Origin: an uncultured Psychrobacter sp. | Lineage (GTDB): Bacteria; Pseudomonadota; Gammaproteobacteria; Pseudomonadales; Moraxellaceae | NCBI RefSeq assembly: GCF_947495825.1 | Contig: NZ_CANMAH010000001.1 | Span: 372,001 to 436,000 of the forward strand | Direction of reading: 5' to 3' | DNA: 64,000 nt | In this document: positions 25,519-34,249 of the stretch, piece by piece | Position numbering within the stretch: position 1 is the first letter of the stretch | Layout: the number at the start of each line of letters is the position of its first letter | Program-made: the position numbers and the translations under genes | The notes under the pieces: model-generated | What the model was told of the DNA's origin: nothing | The model's database searches: none | The model's input: the letters and a program-made list of their open reading frames with translations, nothing else

Positions 25519-27287
25519 GTAAAGATTCTAATAATAAAACGGCTGATGCAAATACGAAAACGACAGCGCCTTATCAGACAGACCTATCTACGCGCATCTT
25601 TACGGGCGTTGTATCTTTAAGTCCAAAATTTTTATTGCTACTGCTGATATTACCCGTGCTCGGTGGTTTGCTCAGTGTGTTGTTACCTGCCTTTAGCTGG
25701 CTGCCTGCACTTGAGCAAACGACCATTAGTCTACAAGGCTTTCATGAACTTTGGCAGACGCCCGGTCTTAGCCAAATGGTCGCGCTTAGCATCGCCACTG
25801 GATTAATCAGCACGTTACTCGCTTTTGTCATGGCCTTAATGATACTGGCAGCTTTTTTTAATAGCATTTGGTTGACCCGTATTGAGCGATTACTGAGTCC
25901 AATCTTAGTCATTCCTCATGCAGCGGCAGCCATTGCGGTTGGTTTTTTAATTGCGCCTTCTGGTATGTTTTCACGGCTTATTTCACCTTGGCTAAGCGGC
26001 TGGGAGTTGGCACCAGGCGGTATGTTGCCACATGACCCCTACGGCATCAGTATTATTTTAGGTTTAACCTTAAAAGAGCTGCCGTTTTTATTACTCATGG
26101 CATTAGGGGCTTTGGCACAGCCAGAGCTGGGTAAAAAGCTGCGCCAACAATATAAAGTTGCGCTCAATCTCGGTTATTATCCCATCACTGCCTTTTTTAA
26201 AGCCGTCCTCCCTGTCCTCTATCCTTTGCTGCGATTGCCTATCTTAGCCGTGCTGGCCTATGCCAGTGCCAGTGTCGAGATGCCATTGATATTAGGTCCA
26301 AACACGCCGCCGACGCTGGCGGTTACTATCATGCAATGGTTTAACGATGTGGACTTAAACCTACGTATAAAAGCCTCGGCAGGCGCGTTATTACAATTGG
26401 CATTGACAGGCGGCTTAATCGCCTTGTGGCTTGGTAGCGAAAAAGCGATAAAAGCTTGCTTTAATGGCATATTGATAAATGGTAAGCGCCACTATGCCGA
26501 TGTACTCTGGCAAAAAATCACCGCCACGCTTACCACTGTGGTGGTTGGCTTTATTTTGCTGGCGCTCATTGGTCTGGTCATGTGGTCTGTGGCTGGTTTT
26601 TGGCGCTTTCCAGCTGCATTGCCAGAGCAGCTTGTGTTATTACATTTTCAAAGTGCCTTTACGCAAATGGGTACGCCATTATTTAATACCATTGCAATCG
26701 GTATCGTAAGCACCGTATTTGCCATTGTGCTGACTTTATTATGTCTAGAAGCTGAGCAATTAAGTAAAAAACCACTTTCAACATTGACCAGTTTTATTAT
26801 TTATCTGCCGCTGTTAGTGCCGAGCATTGCCTTTTTATTTGGTTTAGTTTGGTTACAGCAACTGGTGAATAACCAAACGGCGTTTTTTAATGTGGCGTTT
26901 ACCCATCTGCTCTTTGTGCTGCCTTATGTGTTTTTATCGCTTGCCAGCAGCTATCGGCGTCTAGACCCGCGTTTTTCTCATGTAGCCGCGAGCCTTGGTG
27001 CAACTCCTGCCAAAGTATTTTTGCAGGTCAAACTACCCCAGCTATTTGCACCGATTTTGATTGCCATTGCCCTTGGTTTAGCCATTAGCTTTGGTCAGTA
27101 CTTGCCGACGCTGCTCGCAGGTGGCGGACGTATCGCCACCATTACCACTGAAGCGGTGACTCTTGCCAATGGTGCCAGTAGGCGCACCAGTGCGGTGTAT
27201 GCCATCATCCAAATGGCGCTACCGCTAATTGGCTTTATATTGGCGTGGGTATTGCCGAAGTATTTTTTTAAAAGTGGTGGTCGTTAG
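25515..27287 (+). CDS. ynjC: ABC transporter permease, YnjC-like (two fused permease halves)
   Basis: 590 aa with about 12 hydrophobic segments in two similar halves, each with a binding-protein-dependent permease loop: the first around LRQQYKVALNLGYYPITAFF and the second around RFSHVAASLGATPAKVFL (EAA-like loops that contact the ATPase). A duplicated permease in one chain is characteristic of YnjC and of iron/thiamine-type importers. It begins inside the last codons of the binding-protein gene (ATGA overlap), so the two are translated together. Confidence 0.85.
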   Translation: MSKDSNNKTADANTKTTAPYQTDLSTRIFTGVVSLSPKFLLLLLILPVLGGLLSVLLPAFSWLPALEQTTISLQGFHELWQTPGLSQMVALSIATGLISTLLAFVMALMILAAFFNSIWLTRIERLLSPILVIPHAAAAIAVGFLIAPSGMFSRLISPWLSGWELAPGGMLPHDPYGISIILGLTLKELPFLLLMALGALAQPELGKKLRQQYKVALNLGYYPITAFFKAVLPVLYPLLRLPILAVLAYASASVEMPLILGPNTPPTLAVTIMQWFNDVDLNLRIKASAGALLQLALTGGLIALWLGSEKAIKACFNGILINGKRHYADVLWQKITATLTTVVVGFILLALIGLVMWSVAGFWRFPAALPEQLVLLHFQSAFTQMGTPLFNTIAIGIVSTVFAIVLTLLCLEAEQLSKKPLSTLTSFIIYLPLLVPSIAFLFGLVWLQQLVNNQTAFFNVAFTHLLFVLPYVFLSLASSYRRLDPRFSHVAASLGATPAKVFLQVKLPQLFAPILIAIALGLAISFGQYLPTLLAGGGRIATITTEAVTLANGASRRTSAVYAIIQMALPLIGFILAWVLPKYFFKSGGR

Positions 27288-27349
27288 AAGTCCAGACATT
27301 AATCCAGACGTTAAAATTCAATCGTTAAAAACGCAAAAAAGGGTTCTTG

Positions 27350-27994
27350 ATGCAATCATCGTTACAGATAAAAGACTTACAGTTATATCGACAAGGCGAG
27401 CTATTGCTCAGCCTAGATGAGCAGATTGTTGGTGGTGAGATACTGACCGTCATGGGACCCTCTGGCAGCGGTAAATCAAGCTTGTTAAATTGGCTAACAG
27501 GTACTTTGCCAAATGGTTTTACCGCTACTGGCGAGGTCTGGTTAAATGATAAAAATGTAAGCCATCTGCCGACGCACCTGCGCCATATTGGGGTACTGTA
27601 TCAAGATGCCCTACTGTTCTCACATTTATCGGTAGCGGGCAACATTGCTTTTGCGATGCCTAAAGGCAGTAAAAACAGCAATAAAAAACAGCGCCGTGAA
27701 AAAATAGAACAGGCGTTGGCACAAGTAGGTTTAGCAGGCATGGAAGATCGTCATCCTGATAATTTATCGGGCGGGCAACAAGCACGAGTGGCGCTACTTA
27801 GAACGCTATTGAGCGAGCCAAAAGCGATACTGCTAGACGAGCCGTTTAGTAAGCTCGATACCCAGCTACGAGTAGATACGCGCCAATTGGTATTTGAGCA
27901 AATCCGCACCCATAAACTCCCTGCTATCATGGTCACCCACGACCATAGCGATGCTGAGGCTGCAAAGGGCAAAGTGATTCATTTAGACCTATAA
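27350..27994 (+). CDS. ynjD: ABC transporter ATP-binding protein, YnjD-like
   Basis: 214 aa. Walker A GPSGSGKSS, Q-loop VLYQDALLF, signature LSGGQQARVALLR, Walker B AILLDEPFSKLD and switch histidine MVTHDH are all present. The short length, without a C-terminal regulatory domain, matches YnjD. The frame also allows TTG 27347; ATG 27350 is preferred. It lies 62 bp after the permease gene and completes a three-gene importer. Confidence 0.88.
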   Translation: MQSSLQIKDLQLYRQGELLLSLDEQIVGGEILTVMGPSGSGKSSLLNWLTGTLPNGFTATGEVWLNDKNVSHLPTHLRHIGVLYQDALLFSHLSVAGNIAFAMPKGSKNSNKKQRREKIEQALAQVGLAGMEDRHPDNLSGGQQARVALLRTLLSEPKAILLDEPFSKLDTQLRVDTRQLVFEQIRTHKLPAIMVTHDHSDAEAAKGKVIHLDL

Positions 27995-28104
27995 ATTTAG
28001 GCCTATGCTTTTAGATTCGAAACTTAGACATCAAAACAGAATATCGCTGATTCACTTTAAAACCGGTACTTCATTCCAGTAGCATGCAGATATTAGCGTA
28101 TCGA

Positions 28105-28125
28105 TTTTATTTAGAATTTACCATA
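28105..28125. repeat. Fragment of dispersed intergenic repeat
   Basis: TTTTATTTAGAATTTACCAT and the nearby CATTCCAGTAGC (28067-28078) resemble segments flanking the repeat copies at 30219 and 34051. It lies in the leader of the ynjF-like gene. Confidence 0.45.
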
Positions 28126-28139
28126 CAAAAGGCACGCAC

Positions 28140-28808
28140 ATGCTAGACAAATTTCTTACGCCCATGATTAAGCCAATGCTCGCCCCTGTGGTCGTTGTCT
28201 TGCACAAGCGCGGTATCACCGCTGATCAGCTCACAGTGGTGGGCTTTTTAATCGGCATATTAGCGTTACCACTGCTGGCGTTTGAGCTGTGGTATGGCGC
28301 ACTAGCAGCCATTATATTAAATCGTATTTTTGATGGTCTTGATGGCGCTCTCGCCCGCCATGCACAGCAAAGCTCAAGCGCAGGCGGCTACTTAGACATT
28401 ACACTCGACTTTTTATTTTATGCAGCGGTACCACTTGGATTTATCTTGGCCAATCCTGAACAAAACGCCATTGCAGGTGCGTTATTACTTGCCGTATTTA
28501 TCGGCACAGGCTCTAGCTTTTTAGCCTTTGCGATTGCCGCAGAAAAGTTTAAACTGGATAGACCACAGTTCAAATATAAAAGTTTTTATTATTTAAACGG
28601 TTTGACAGAAGGCACCGAAACCATCGCGCTGTTTATCGCTTTTTGCATCTGGCCGCAGCACTTTGAATTACTCGCTAGCATCTTTGCAACGGCCTGCGCG
28701 ATTACGATTTTTACCCGTATTTATGGTGGTTATCATACCCTTAAACAGCTAGAGGCTGATGTTAGCAGCTCAGCTGGTTTAAACCCTCAAGAGGTAAGCA
28801 ATGACTAA
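28140..28808 (+). CDS. ynjF: CDP-alcohol phosphatidyltransferase, YnjF-like
   Basis: 222 aa with about six membrane segments. The CDP-alcohol phosphotransferase motif is present in FDGLDGALARHAQQSSSAGG followed by YLDITLDF, with all the catalytic Asp residues. Such enzymes transfer a phosphatidyl group from CDP-diacylglycerol to an alcohol (glycerol-3-phosphate, serine, inositol). The acceptor here is unknown; in E. coli, YnjF closes the ynjABCDEF series, supporting a conserved link with the importer. Its last 8 bp overlap the next gene. Confidence 0.85.
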   Translation: MLDKFLTPMIKPMLAPVVVVLHKRGITADQLTVVGFLIGILALPLLAFELWYGALAAIILNRIFDGLDGALARHAQQSSSAGGYLDITLDFLFYAAVPLGFILANPEQNAIAGALLLAVFIGTGSSFLAFAIAAEKFKLDRPQFKYKSFYYLNGLTEGTETIALFIAFCIWPQHFELLASIFATACAITIFTRIYGGYHTLKQLEADVSSSAGLNPQEVSND

Positions 28809-29592
28809 CGAAGTATGGTGGCGTCTTGGGTTTTTTTTCAGCATCTTAGTCATTATGATGCTGATTGAGTGGCGCATACCTGCCCGCACCGCGCCCATTA
28901 AAAGCCGTACACGCTGGTTTGCCAACTTTGGCTTGGTGTTTGTATCATCAGTCATCGCTCGTCTAGCCGTGCCAGTTGGGCTGACAGCGGTGGCACTTTA
29001 TAATCAGCAGCATGGAATTGGTCTATTTAATATTATCGATTTGCCAAGCATCGTCGTTATCGTATTAAGCTTAATATTGCTCGACATTATTATTTACTGG
29101 CAGCACCGATTATTTCATCGCGTACCTATTCTTTGGCGGCTGCACCGAGTCCATCACGCCGATGCGCATATTGATGCCAGCACAGGCTTAAGGTTTCATC
29201 CCATTGAGATTGTCTTAAGCATTTTAGTGAAGCTCGTTGCCGTCAGCTTATTGGGCGTTCCTGCCATTGCAGTGCTGATATTTGAGATTGCGCTAAATGG
29301 CTTGGCAATGTTTAATCATGCCAATATTCGCCTGCCACCTGCGATCGAAAAACCGGCACGTCTGATATTGATGACGCAGATTTTGCACCGTATTCACCAC
29401 AGCCAGCGCGTCAGTGAAACCAACTCAAACTATGGCTTTAGTGTCATTTGGTGGGATTGGATCTTTGGTAGTTATAAAGGCGCGGCGCAGAAGCCTGATG
29501 ATGAGCTAGATATTGGGCTAAAAGAATATCCCTCACCCAAACAAAACGCCTTACTATGGGGATTATTGGTTATGCCGTTTAGAAATAAGTGA
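28801..29592 (+). CDS. Sterol desaturase / fatty-acid hydroxylase superfamily protein
   Basis: 263 aa, integral membrane di-iron enzyme. The histidine boxes are HRLFH, HRVHHAD and HRIHHSQ, with NHAN between them; about four membrane segments surround them. Members hydroxylate or desaturate lipids, sterols or carotenoids. Translation is coupled to the ynjF-like gene by an 8-bp overlap, so it may modify the lipid made by that enzyme. It converges on cobC with only 7 bp between stops. Confidence 0.85.
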   Translation: MTNEVWWRLGFFFSILVIMMLIEWRIPARTAPIKSRTRWFANFGLVFVSSVIARLAVPVGLTAVALYNQQHGIGLFNIIDLPSIVVIVLSLILLDIIIYWQHRLFHRVPILWRLHRVHHADAHIDASTGLRFHPIEIVLSILVKLVAVSLLGVPAIAVLIFEIALNGLAMFNHANIRLPPAIEKPARLILMTQILHRIHHSQRVSETNSNYGFSVIWWDWIFGSYKGAAQKPDDELDIGLKEYPSPKQNALLWGLLVMPFRNK

Positions 29593-29599
29593 GCCATAG

Positions 29600-30163
29600 C
29601 TAAATGCCTGAAAGCGTCAAATAACTACACTCTCCATACGTCACTGAAGCTGGCCAATCTGCTGCTATTTTGGGTACTTCGTGACCAGCGGCGAGTATTT
29701 TTGCAGCAGTTATCCAGCCCGCATGCCCGATAGCGAGTATGGGCGCGAGGCCGTTTTGCTCTGCCCAGACTATCTTTAACCAGCCTTCAACACGCTCAAA
29801 TAGCTGCTGCAAGCTCTCACCACCATCGGGGGCAAAGTGAGCAAAATCAGCACACCAGTCATCGATTTCTTGCTTGGCGATTTGCACCCAATCTTGGCCA
29901 TCCCATTTACCAAAATTAATCTCAGCGAGCTCAGGGGCGACATGACAGGCAAAACCGCGCTGCGCTAATATCTGCCCGACTTTGAGTGAGCGCTGTAACG
30001 GGCTTACCCAGATCACCTTTGGCAGCTGATGCCGCCGCACAAAACGCTCGATACGATGTGCCAGACGTTTTAATTTGCGCATATCGACGGCCACATCACT
30101 CTGGCCGATGCAGCGCCCGTCAGTGGCCATGGGTTTTGGATGCCGCCAAATATAAAGCGTCAT
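29600..30163 (-). CDS. cobC: Histidine phosphatase, alpha-ribazole phosphatase (CobC)-like
   Basis: 187 aa. The phosphatase histidine is in LYIWRHPKP; further landmarks are GRCIGQSDV, WVSPLQRSLKVGQIL, LAEINFGKWDG and IGHAGWITAA (second His). The residue after RH is Pro rather than Gly, as in many CobC proteins. ATG 30163 has AGGAGG about 10 nt upstream; an in-frame TTG at 30196 is rejected. It would dephosphorylate alpha-ribazole phosphate or adenosylcobalamin phosphate and follows cobT-cobS on the same strand. Confidence 0.82.
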   Translation of the reverse strand: MTLYIWRHPKPMATDGRCIGQSDVAVDMRKLKRLAHRIERFVRRHQLPKVIWVSPLQRSLKVGQILAQRGFACHVAPELAEINFGKWDGQDWVQIAKQEIDDWCADFAHFAPDGGESLQQLFERVEGWLKIVWAEQNGLAPILAIGHAGWITAAKILAAGHEVPKIAADWPASVTYGECSYLTLSGI

Positions 30164-30218
30164 TGCTTGATTCGCCTCCTGTTTTTTTATAGTCAATTCA
30201 CCATAAAATAAACACAGT

Positions 30219-30290
30219 GCTACTGGGATGAATTTTTCGTAGCATCTGTCTGCGTAGGCACAGCAAGCAAGGAAAATTTATACCAGTAGC
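30219..30290. repeat. Dispersed repeat, copy A (~72 bp, terminal inverted repeats)
   Basis: Starts GCTACTGGGATGAATTTT and ends AAAATTTATACCAGTAGC, which pair at 16 of 18 positions. The core (TCTGTCTGCG...GCACAGCAAGC) recurs in copies B (43533-43606) and C (34051-34124). It lies between cobC and cobS. A flanking motif TTTTCATTTAGGACTGAC follows at 30311. Confidence 0.7.
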
Positions 30291-30336
30291 GCGTCATAAT
30301 ACTTGTACTCTTTTCATTTAGGACTGACTATATACT

Positions 30337-31284
30337 TTAGACAAAAGGTATAGAAACAGCCAGCCCAGCATAAATGGCAACTTCACTCAGCTGTTGTGTC
30401 GCCCCTAGCCCATCACCCGTATAGCCATCTAACCGCCTGCGTAATAAGCGGCGCATATAGTCTGTCGCCAGCAATGCCAATATCAGCGCTACTATCCATT
30501 GGTTCAGACCAATCTGCTGCACTGTGCTCGGCAACAAGAAGACAACGAGCGCGCCTGCTACCAATAGCCAACCACTACTGAAAAACCCTTGTAGCGGTGT
30601 CAACTGCTGCGCCATCGGTTTAGCCTTGGCATGCTCGACTTCGCCGCCATACGGCAATAGCGCAAGCAAACTGATACATAATAAGCGCGATGCGGTATGA
30701 GCAAGAATTAGCGCGACGATAGCCACCGATGACGGCATGGACGCTAATAAAGAAATCTTAATCAATAGCGCCGACACCAGACCTAACACGCCGTATGTGC
30801 CCAAACGTGAGTCTTTCATAATCGTTAAAGTGCGCTCGCGGGTCAGACCACCGCCCAGTCCATCACAGCTATCGGCAAGACCGTCTTCGTGAAAGGCGCC
30901 AGTCAGCCTAACCCCAAAGACCGTACTTATCACCGCCGCGACCAAAGGCGTAAACAGCAAACTGGCCAGCCAAAACACACCAGCGCAAAGCAGCCCAACG
31001 AGCAAACCAACGGCGGGAAAATGACGACTACTCTGGTGTAACCACTGCGGATCGTAGGTTTTAAACGCGGGCACCGGCAGGCGCGTCAAAAACTGTACTG
31101 CAACCAGTAACAGTATGCCTTCTTGTTTGATACATTGACCAATGCTTGGCGACGCGACAAGCTGCTGTGACGGCGCTGATCGATCTGAAGGCGCGTTTGC
31201 TGACTGCTGTGTTGGTTGCTCCGATGACTGATTTACTGACTGGTTTGGCAATTGGTTTGGTGGCTTGTTTAGTAACTTTGACAT
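30337..31284 (-). CDS. cobS: Adenosylcobinamide-GDP ribazoletransferase
   Basis: 315 aa. It joins adenosylcobinamide-GDP and alpha-ribazole. The core has VAVQFLTRLPVP, FHEDGLADSCDGLGGG (metal-binding Asp cluster), TLTIMKDSRLGTYG and about six membrane segments. The N-terminal ~45 residues are low-complexity, rich in Gln, Ser, Asn and Pro, and absent from typical CobS. The ATG overlaps the cobT stop (TAATG), so coupled translation is likely. The true start could be further in if the low-complexity segment is not translated. Confidence 0.9.
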   Translation of the reverse strand: MSKLLNKPPNQLPNQSVNQSSEQPTQQSANAPSDRSAPSQQLVASPSIGQCIKQEGILLLVAVQFLTRLPVPAFKTYDPQWLHQSSRHFPAVGLLVGLLCAGVFWLASLLFTPLVAAVISTVFGVRLTGAFHEDGLADSCDGLGGGLTRERTLTIMKDSRLGTYGVLGLVSALLIKISLLASMPSSVAIVALILAHTASRLLCISLLALLPYGGEVEHAKAKPMAQQLTPLQGFFSSGWLLVAGALVVFLLPSTVQQIGLNQWIVALILALLATDYMRRLLRRRLDGYTGDGLGATQQLSEVAIYAGLAVSIPFV

Positions 31285-32360
31285 TAGCTGTTTTGCTCAC
31301 TGATGCTAGCATCGCTAAAGCTTGCCATCTCGTTTATAAAGCCGCAAGCGGACTGCAATAGCGGATAAGCAAGCGCAGCCCCGCTACCCTCGCCCAAACG
31401 CATACCCATATTGAGTAGTGGCTCAGCATTTAATCGTTTTAATAAATGCGCGTGCCCTGGCTCGACCGAGTGATGGGCAAAAATGGCATACTGCGCGACA
31501 CCTGGCGCTAGATGCTCGGCAGCCAATAATGCACTACTGGCAATAAAACCATCAATTAATAAAATACGGTGCTCACTGGCGGCCTGAATCAGCGCCCCTG
31601 CCATCATAGCGATCTCAAGCCCGCCTAATGCCGCCAGTACTTCTAATGGCGTCTGTGCGTTTTTATGCCGCTGCAATACTTGGGTCAAAACTGTTGTCTT
31701 ATGCTGTAGTCCTGCATCGTCAAGTCCTGTACCGCGGCCGATACAATCCGCAATCGACACCTCACCCAAGCGTGCCAGTAACAGACTCGCCGCCGACGTA
31801 TTGCCAATACCCATCTCACCGACGATGAGCAAATTACCTGCCAGGCCTTTAGCCACTTTTATACCATTGTTTAGAGCAGCGATGCACTCCGCTTCGCTCA
31901 TGGCAGGCTCGCTCATGGCATCTCGGCTACCGTATCGAACTTTATAATCGAGCAGCTGCGGATGGTCTTTAAAAGGAGAATTGGCAAAGTCTGCATCCAC
32001 TCCCGCATCGACGACCTTTAGCTCGATATTATGCTGGCGGGCAAACACATTGATCGCCGCGCCGCCTTGCAAGAAATTATAGACCATTTGCGCGGTGACA
32101 GCACTTGGATAAGCTGAGGTGCCATGTTTGGTCAAACCGTGATCGGCAGCAAACACTCGAATTTGCGGCTGATAAATCTGCGGCCTCGTCGTCCCTTGAA
32201 TCATACCGATTTGCAGCGCCAGCGACTCTAAACGACCCAGCGCGTCACGTGGTTTGGTTTTGAGGTCGATGATTTGCTGTAGCTGTTGGCGTAGCTCGTT
32301 ATTTTCTATTGTGGCAATGGTTGGGGCAGTAAAGGTGGGCAAGATAGTCAAGGCAGTCAT
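31284..32360 (-). CDS. cobT: Nicotinate-nucleotide-dimethylbenzimidazole phosphoribosyltransferase
   Basis: 358 aa. It makes alpha-ribazole phosphate from nicotinate mononucleotide and dimethylbenzimidazole. Family blocks: KPRDALGRLESLA, VFAADHGLTKHGTSAYP, NFLQGGAAINVFAR, GEMGIGNTSAAS, GRGTGLDDAGLQHK, HHSVEPGHAHLLKRL and the active-site Glu region MRLGEGSGAALAYP. ATG 32360 is chosen over an in-frame TTG at 32384. It heads the cobT-cobS-cobC set; no corrin-ring genes are near, so late assembly or salvage is suggested. Confidence 0.92.
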   Translation of the reverse strand: MTALTILPTFTAPTIATIENNELRQQLQQIIDLKTKPRDALGRLESLALQIGMIQGTTRPQIYQPQIRVFAADHGLTKHGTSAYPSAVTAQMVYNFLQGGAAINVFARQHNIELKVVDAGVDADFANSPFKDHPQLLDYKVRYGSRDAMSEPAMSEAECIAALNNGIKVAKGLAGNLLIVGEMGIGNTSAASLLLARLGEVSIADCIGRGTGLDDAGLQHKTTVLTQVLQRHKNAQTPLEVLAALGGLEIAMMAGALIQAASEHRILLIDGFIASSALLAAEHLAPGVAQYAIFAHHSVEPGHAHLLKRLNAEPLLNMGMRLGEGSGAALAYPLLQSACGFINEMASFSDASISEQNS

Positions 32361-32646
32361 CCTAATGTCGATGCTATTAAACAAAGAGACATACTAGCAG
32401 AGTATGGGGTTTTTGGCATAACCAAAGGCAGTTGATACCGCCTGCTGTGTTAAATAAATTTCCTCGCTGCCTGTATTTGCTATAGAATATGCGCCTTTAA
32501 AAACTCATATCATGACTGCTGTTGTTCTATGATGGCTTTGCTTGATGGCAGATGCTTGCTGATAAGCATATCAGCACTGACACAAGCACGAGCATAACCA
32601 GCGACACAAGCCGTGATGATATCCACCCTATTATGTAGAGACAGTA

Positions 32647-33996
32647 ATGATTGTATTTTGGCTTGTGCTGACCATTCTTTTTATTATTTTTGCCACCGCA
32701 AAGCTAAAATGGCATCCTTTTTTAGTGCTGATCCTATCTGCCTTTTTGGTCGCGCTATTTTATCAAGTACCGCTCAACACCGTTGCCAAGACTATCTCTG
32801 ATGGTTTCGGTGGTATCTTAGGCTATATTGGTCTGGTCATTGTTTTTGGTACTATCATCGGGCTTATCCTAGAAAAGACCGGCGCTGCCATTGTGATGGC
32901 GGAGTCTGTCATCAAGGTTTTGGGGCCACGCTTCCCAACTTTGACCATGTCTATCGTCGGTTCTGTCGTCTCAATCCCTGTATTTTGTGACTCAGGTTAT
33001 ATTATTTTAAACTCATTAAAAGAGTCTTTGGCCGAGCGCTTAAAAGTATCTAGCGTGGCGATGAGTATTGCTTTAGCAACTGGTCTATACGCCACTCATA
33101 CCTTTGTGCCGCCGACCCCAGGGCCCATTGCTGCAGCGGGTAACTTGGGCTTAGAGTCCAATCTAGGTTTGGTCATCATGGTCGGCGTGGTAGTGACAGC
33201 GGTTGCGGTATTGGCAGGCTGGTGGTGGTCCAATCGTTTTTTGAATGTCACGCCTGATAATACAAGTGCACCCGCAGCGACAATGCCTGACAATATCAAA
33301 ACACGCGATGATTATGGCAGTATGCCGTCTGCCACGATGGCGTTTTTGCCGATTATCGTGCCTATCGTCTTGATTTGCTTATCTTCTATTGCCAACTTCC
33401 CAAGCGCGCCATTCGGTAGCGGCACGCTGGCAGACATCCTCATCTTTATTGGCAATCCTTTGACGGCACTGCTTATTGGGCTGTTTTTATCGTTTTTACT
33501 GATCAACACTGAACAAAAAACGCAGGAGATTAGCGATAGCATCTCGCAAGGTCTCGTGGTAGCAGCACCTATCTTGCTCATCACTGGCGCAGGCGGTGCG
33601 TTTGGCGCTATGCTAAAAGTCACACCCATTGGCGACTATTTAGGCACCACACTATCGGCATTGGGGCTGGGTATTTTTATGCCATTTATCGTCTCGGCTG
33701 CGCTAAAAACCGCACAAGGCTCGACCACTGTCGCGCTGGTCACCACCTCAGCGATGGTCGCACCGTTATTGGATCAAATTGGTCTCGACAGCGAGCTTGG
33801 CCGCGTGTTTTGTGTGATGGCGATTGGCGCCGGTGCCATGACGATCTCGCATGCTAACGATAGCTTCTTTTGGATTGTCAGTCAGTTTAGCCGTATGAGT
33901 GTCGCGCAAGCGTACAAAGCACACTCAATGGCGACCGGCATTCAAGGTATGACCAGCATCCTCTTTATCTGGCTGTTGACCTTGGTATTTATTTAA
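32647..33996 (+). CDS. GntP-family organic-acid:H+ symporter
   Basis: 449 aa, about 12-13 membrane segments. Typical GntP stretches are GFGGILGYIGLVIVFGTIIG, VFCDSGYIILNSL, ATHTFVPPTPGPIAAAGNLG and SHANDSFFWIVSQFSRMS. Family members import gluconate and related sugar acids. It is followed by a glycerate kinase gene, so glycerate is the favoured substrate; gluconate is an alternative. It is divergent from cobT across 286 bp in which no cobalamin-riboswitch signature was seen. Confidence 0.88.
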   Translation: MIVFWLVLTILFIIFATAKLKWHPFLVLILSAFLVALFYQVPLNTVAKTISDGFGGILGYIGLVIVFGTIIGLILEKTGAAIVMAESVIKVLGPRFPTLTMSIVGSVVSIPVFCDSGYIILNSLKESLAERLKVSSVAMSIALATGLYATHTFVPPTPGPIAAAGNLGLESNLGLVIMVGVVVTAVAVLAGWWWSNRFLNVTPDNTSAPAATMPDNIKTRDDYGSMPSATMAFLPIIVPIVLICLSSIANFPSAPFGSGTLADILIFIGNPLTALLIGLFLSFLLINTEQKTQEISDSISQGLVVAAPILLITGAGGAFGAMLKVTPIGDYLGTTLSALGLGIFMPFIVSAALKTAQGSTTVALVTTSAMVAPLLDQIGLDSELGRVFCVMAIGAGAMTISHANDSFFWIVSQFSRMSVAQAYKAHSMATGIQGMTSILFIWLLTLVFI

Positions 33997-34050
33997 TTGC
34001 TGGTTGATAAAATCATGCAAGTATGTTCAGTTCAATATAAAAATGTTATA

Positions 34051-34124
34051 GCAAGGCTGATAGAAATTTTTGCAGCCTCTGTCAGCAACGGCACAGCACG
34101 CCAGAAAATTTTTATCGGCCTTGC
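34051..34124. repeat. Dispersed repeat, copy C (74 bp, terminal inverted repeats)
   Basis: Ends GCAAGGCTGATAGAAATTTT and AAAATTTTTATCGGCCTTGC are inverted repeats with two mismatches. The interior (GCAGCCTCTGTC, GGCACAGCACG) aligns with copies A and B, although the outer arms differ. A further related fragment, including TTTATACCAGTAGCGC, follows at 34146-34185. Confidence 0.65.
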
Positions 34125-34249
34125 TGGTCAATAAACACATGACTCTTTTATTTAGAATCGACTATAACATTTATACCAGTAGCGCTATGTCGTTTTTAGA
34201 ATGAATCGACCATATAAGCAAAAAATATAAGATAAGCAAAGAGAAATAC

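Noticed and set aside
32361..32646. Cobalamin riboswitch upstream of cobT
   Set aside because: No B12-box-like conserved segment was recognised in this spacer on the relevant strand.
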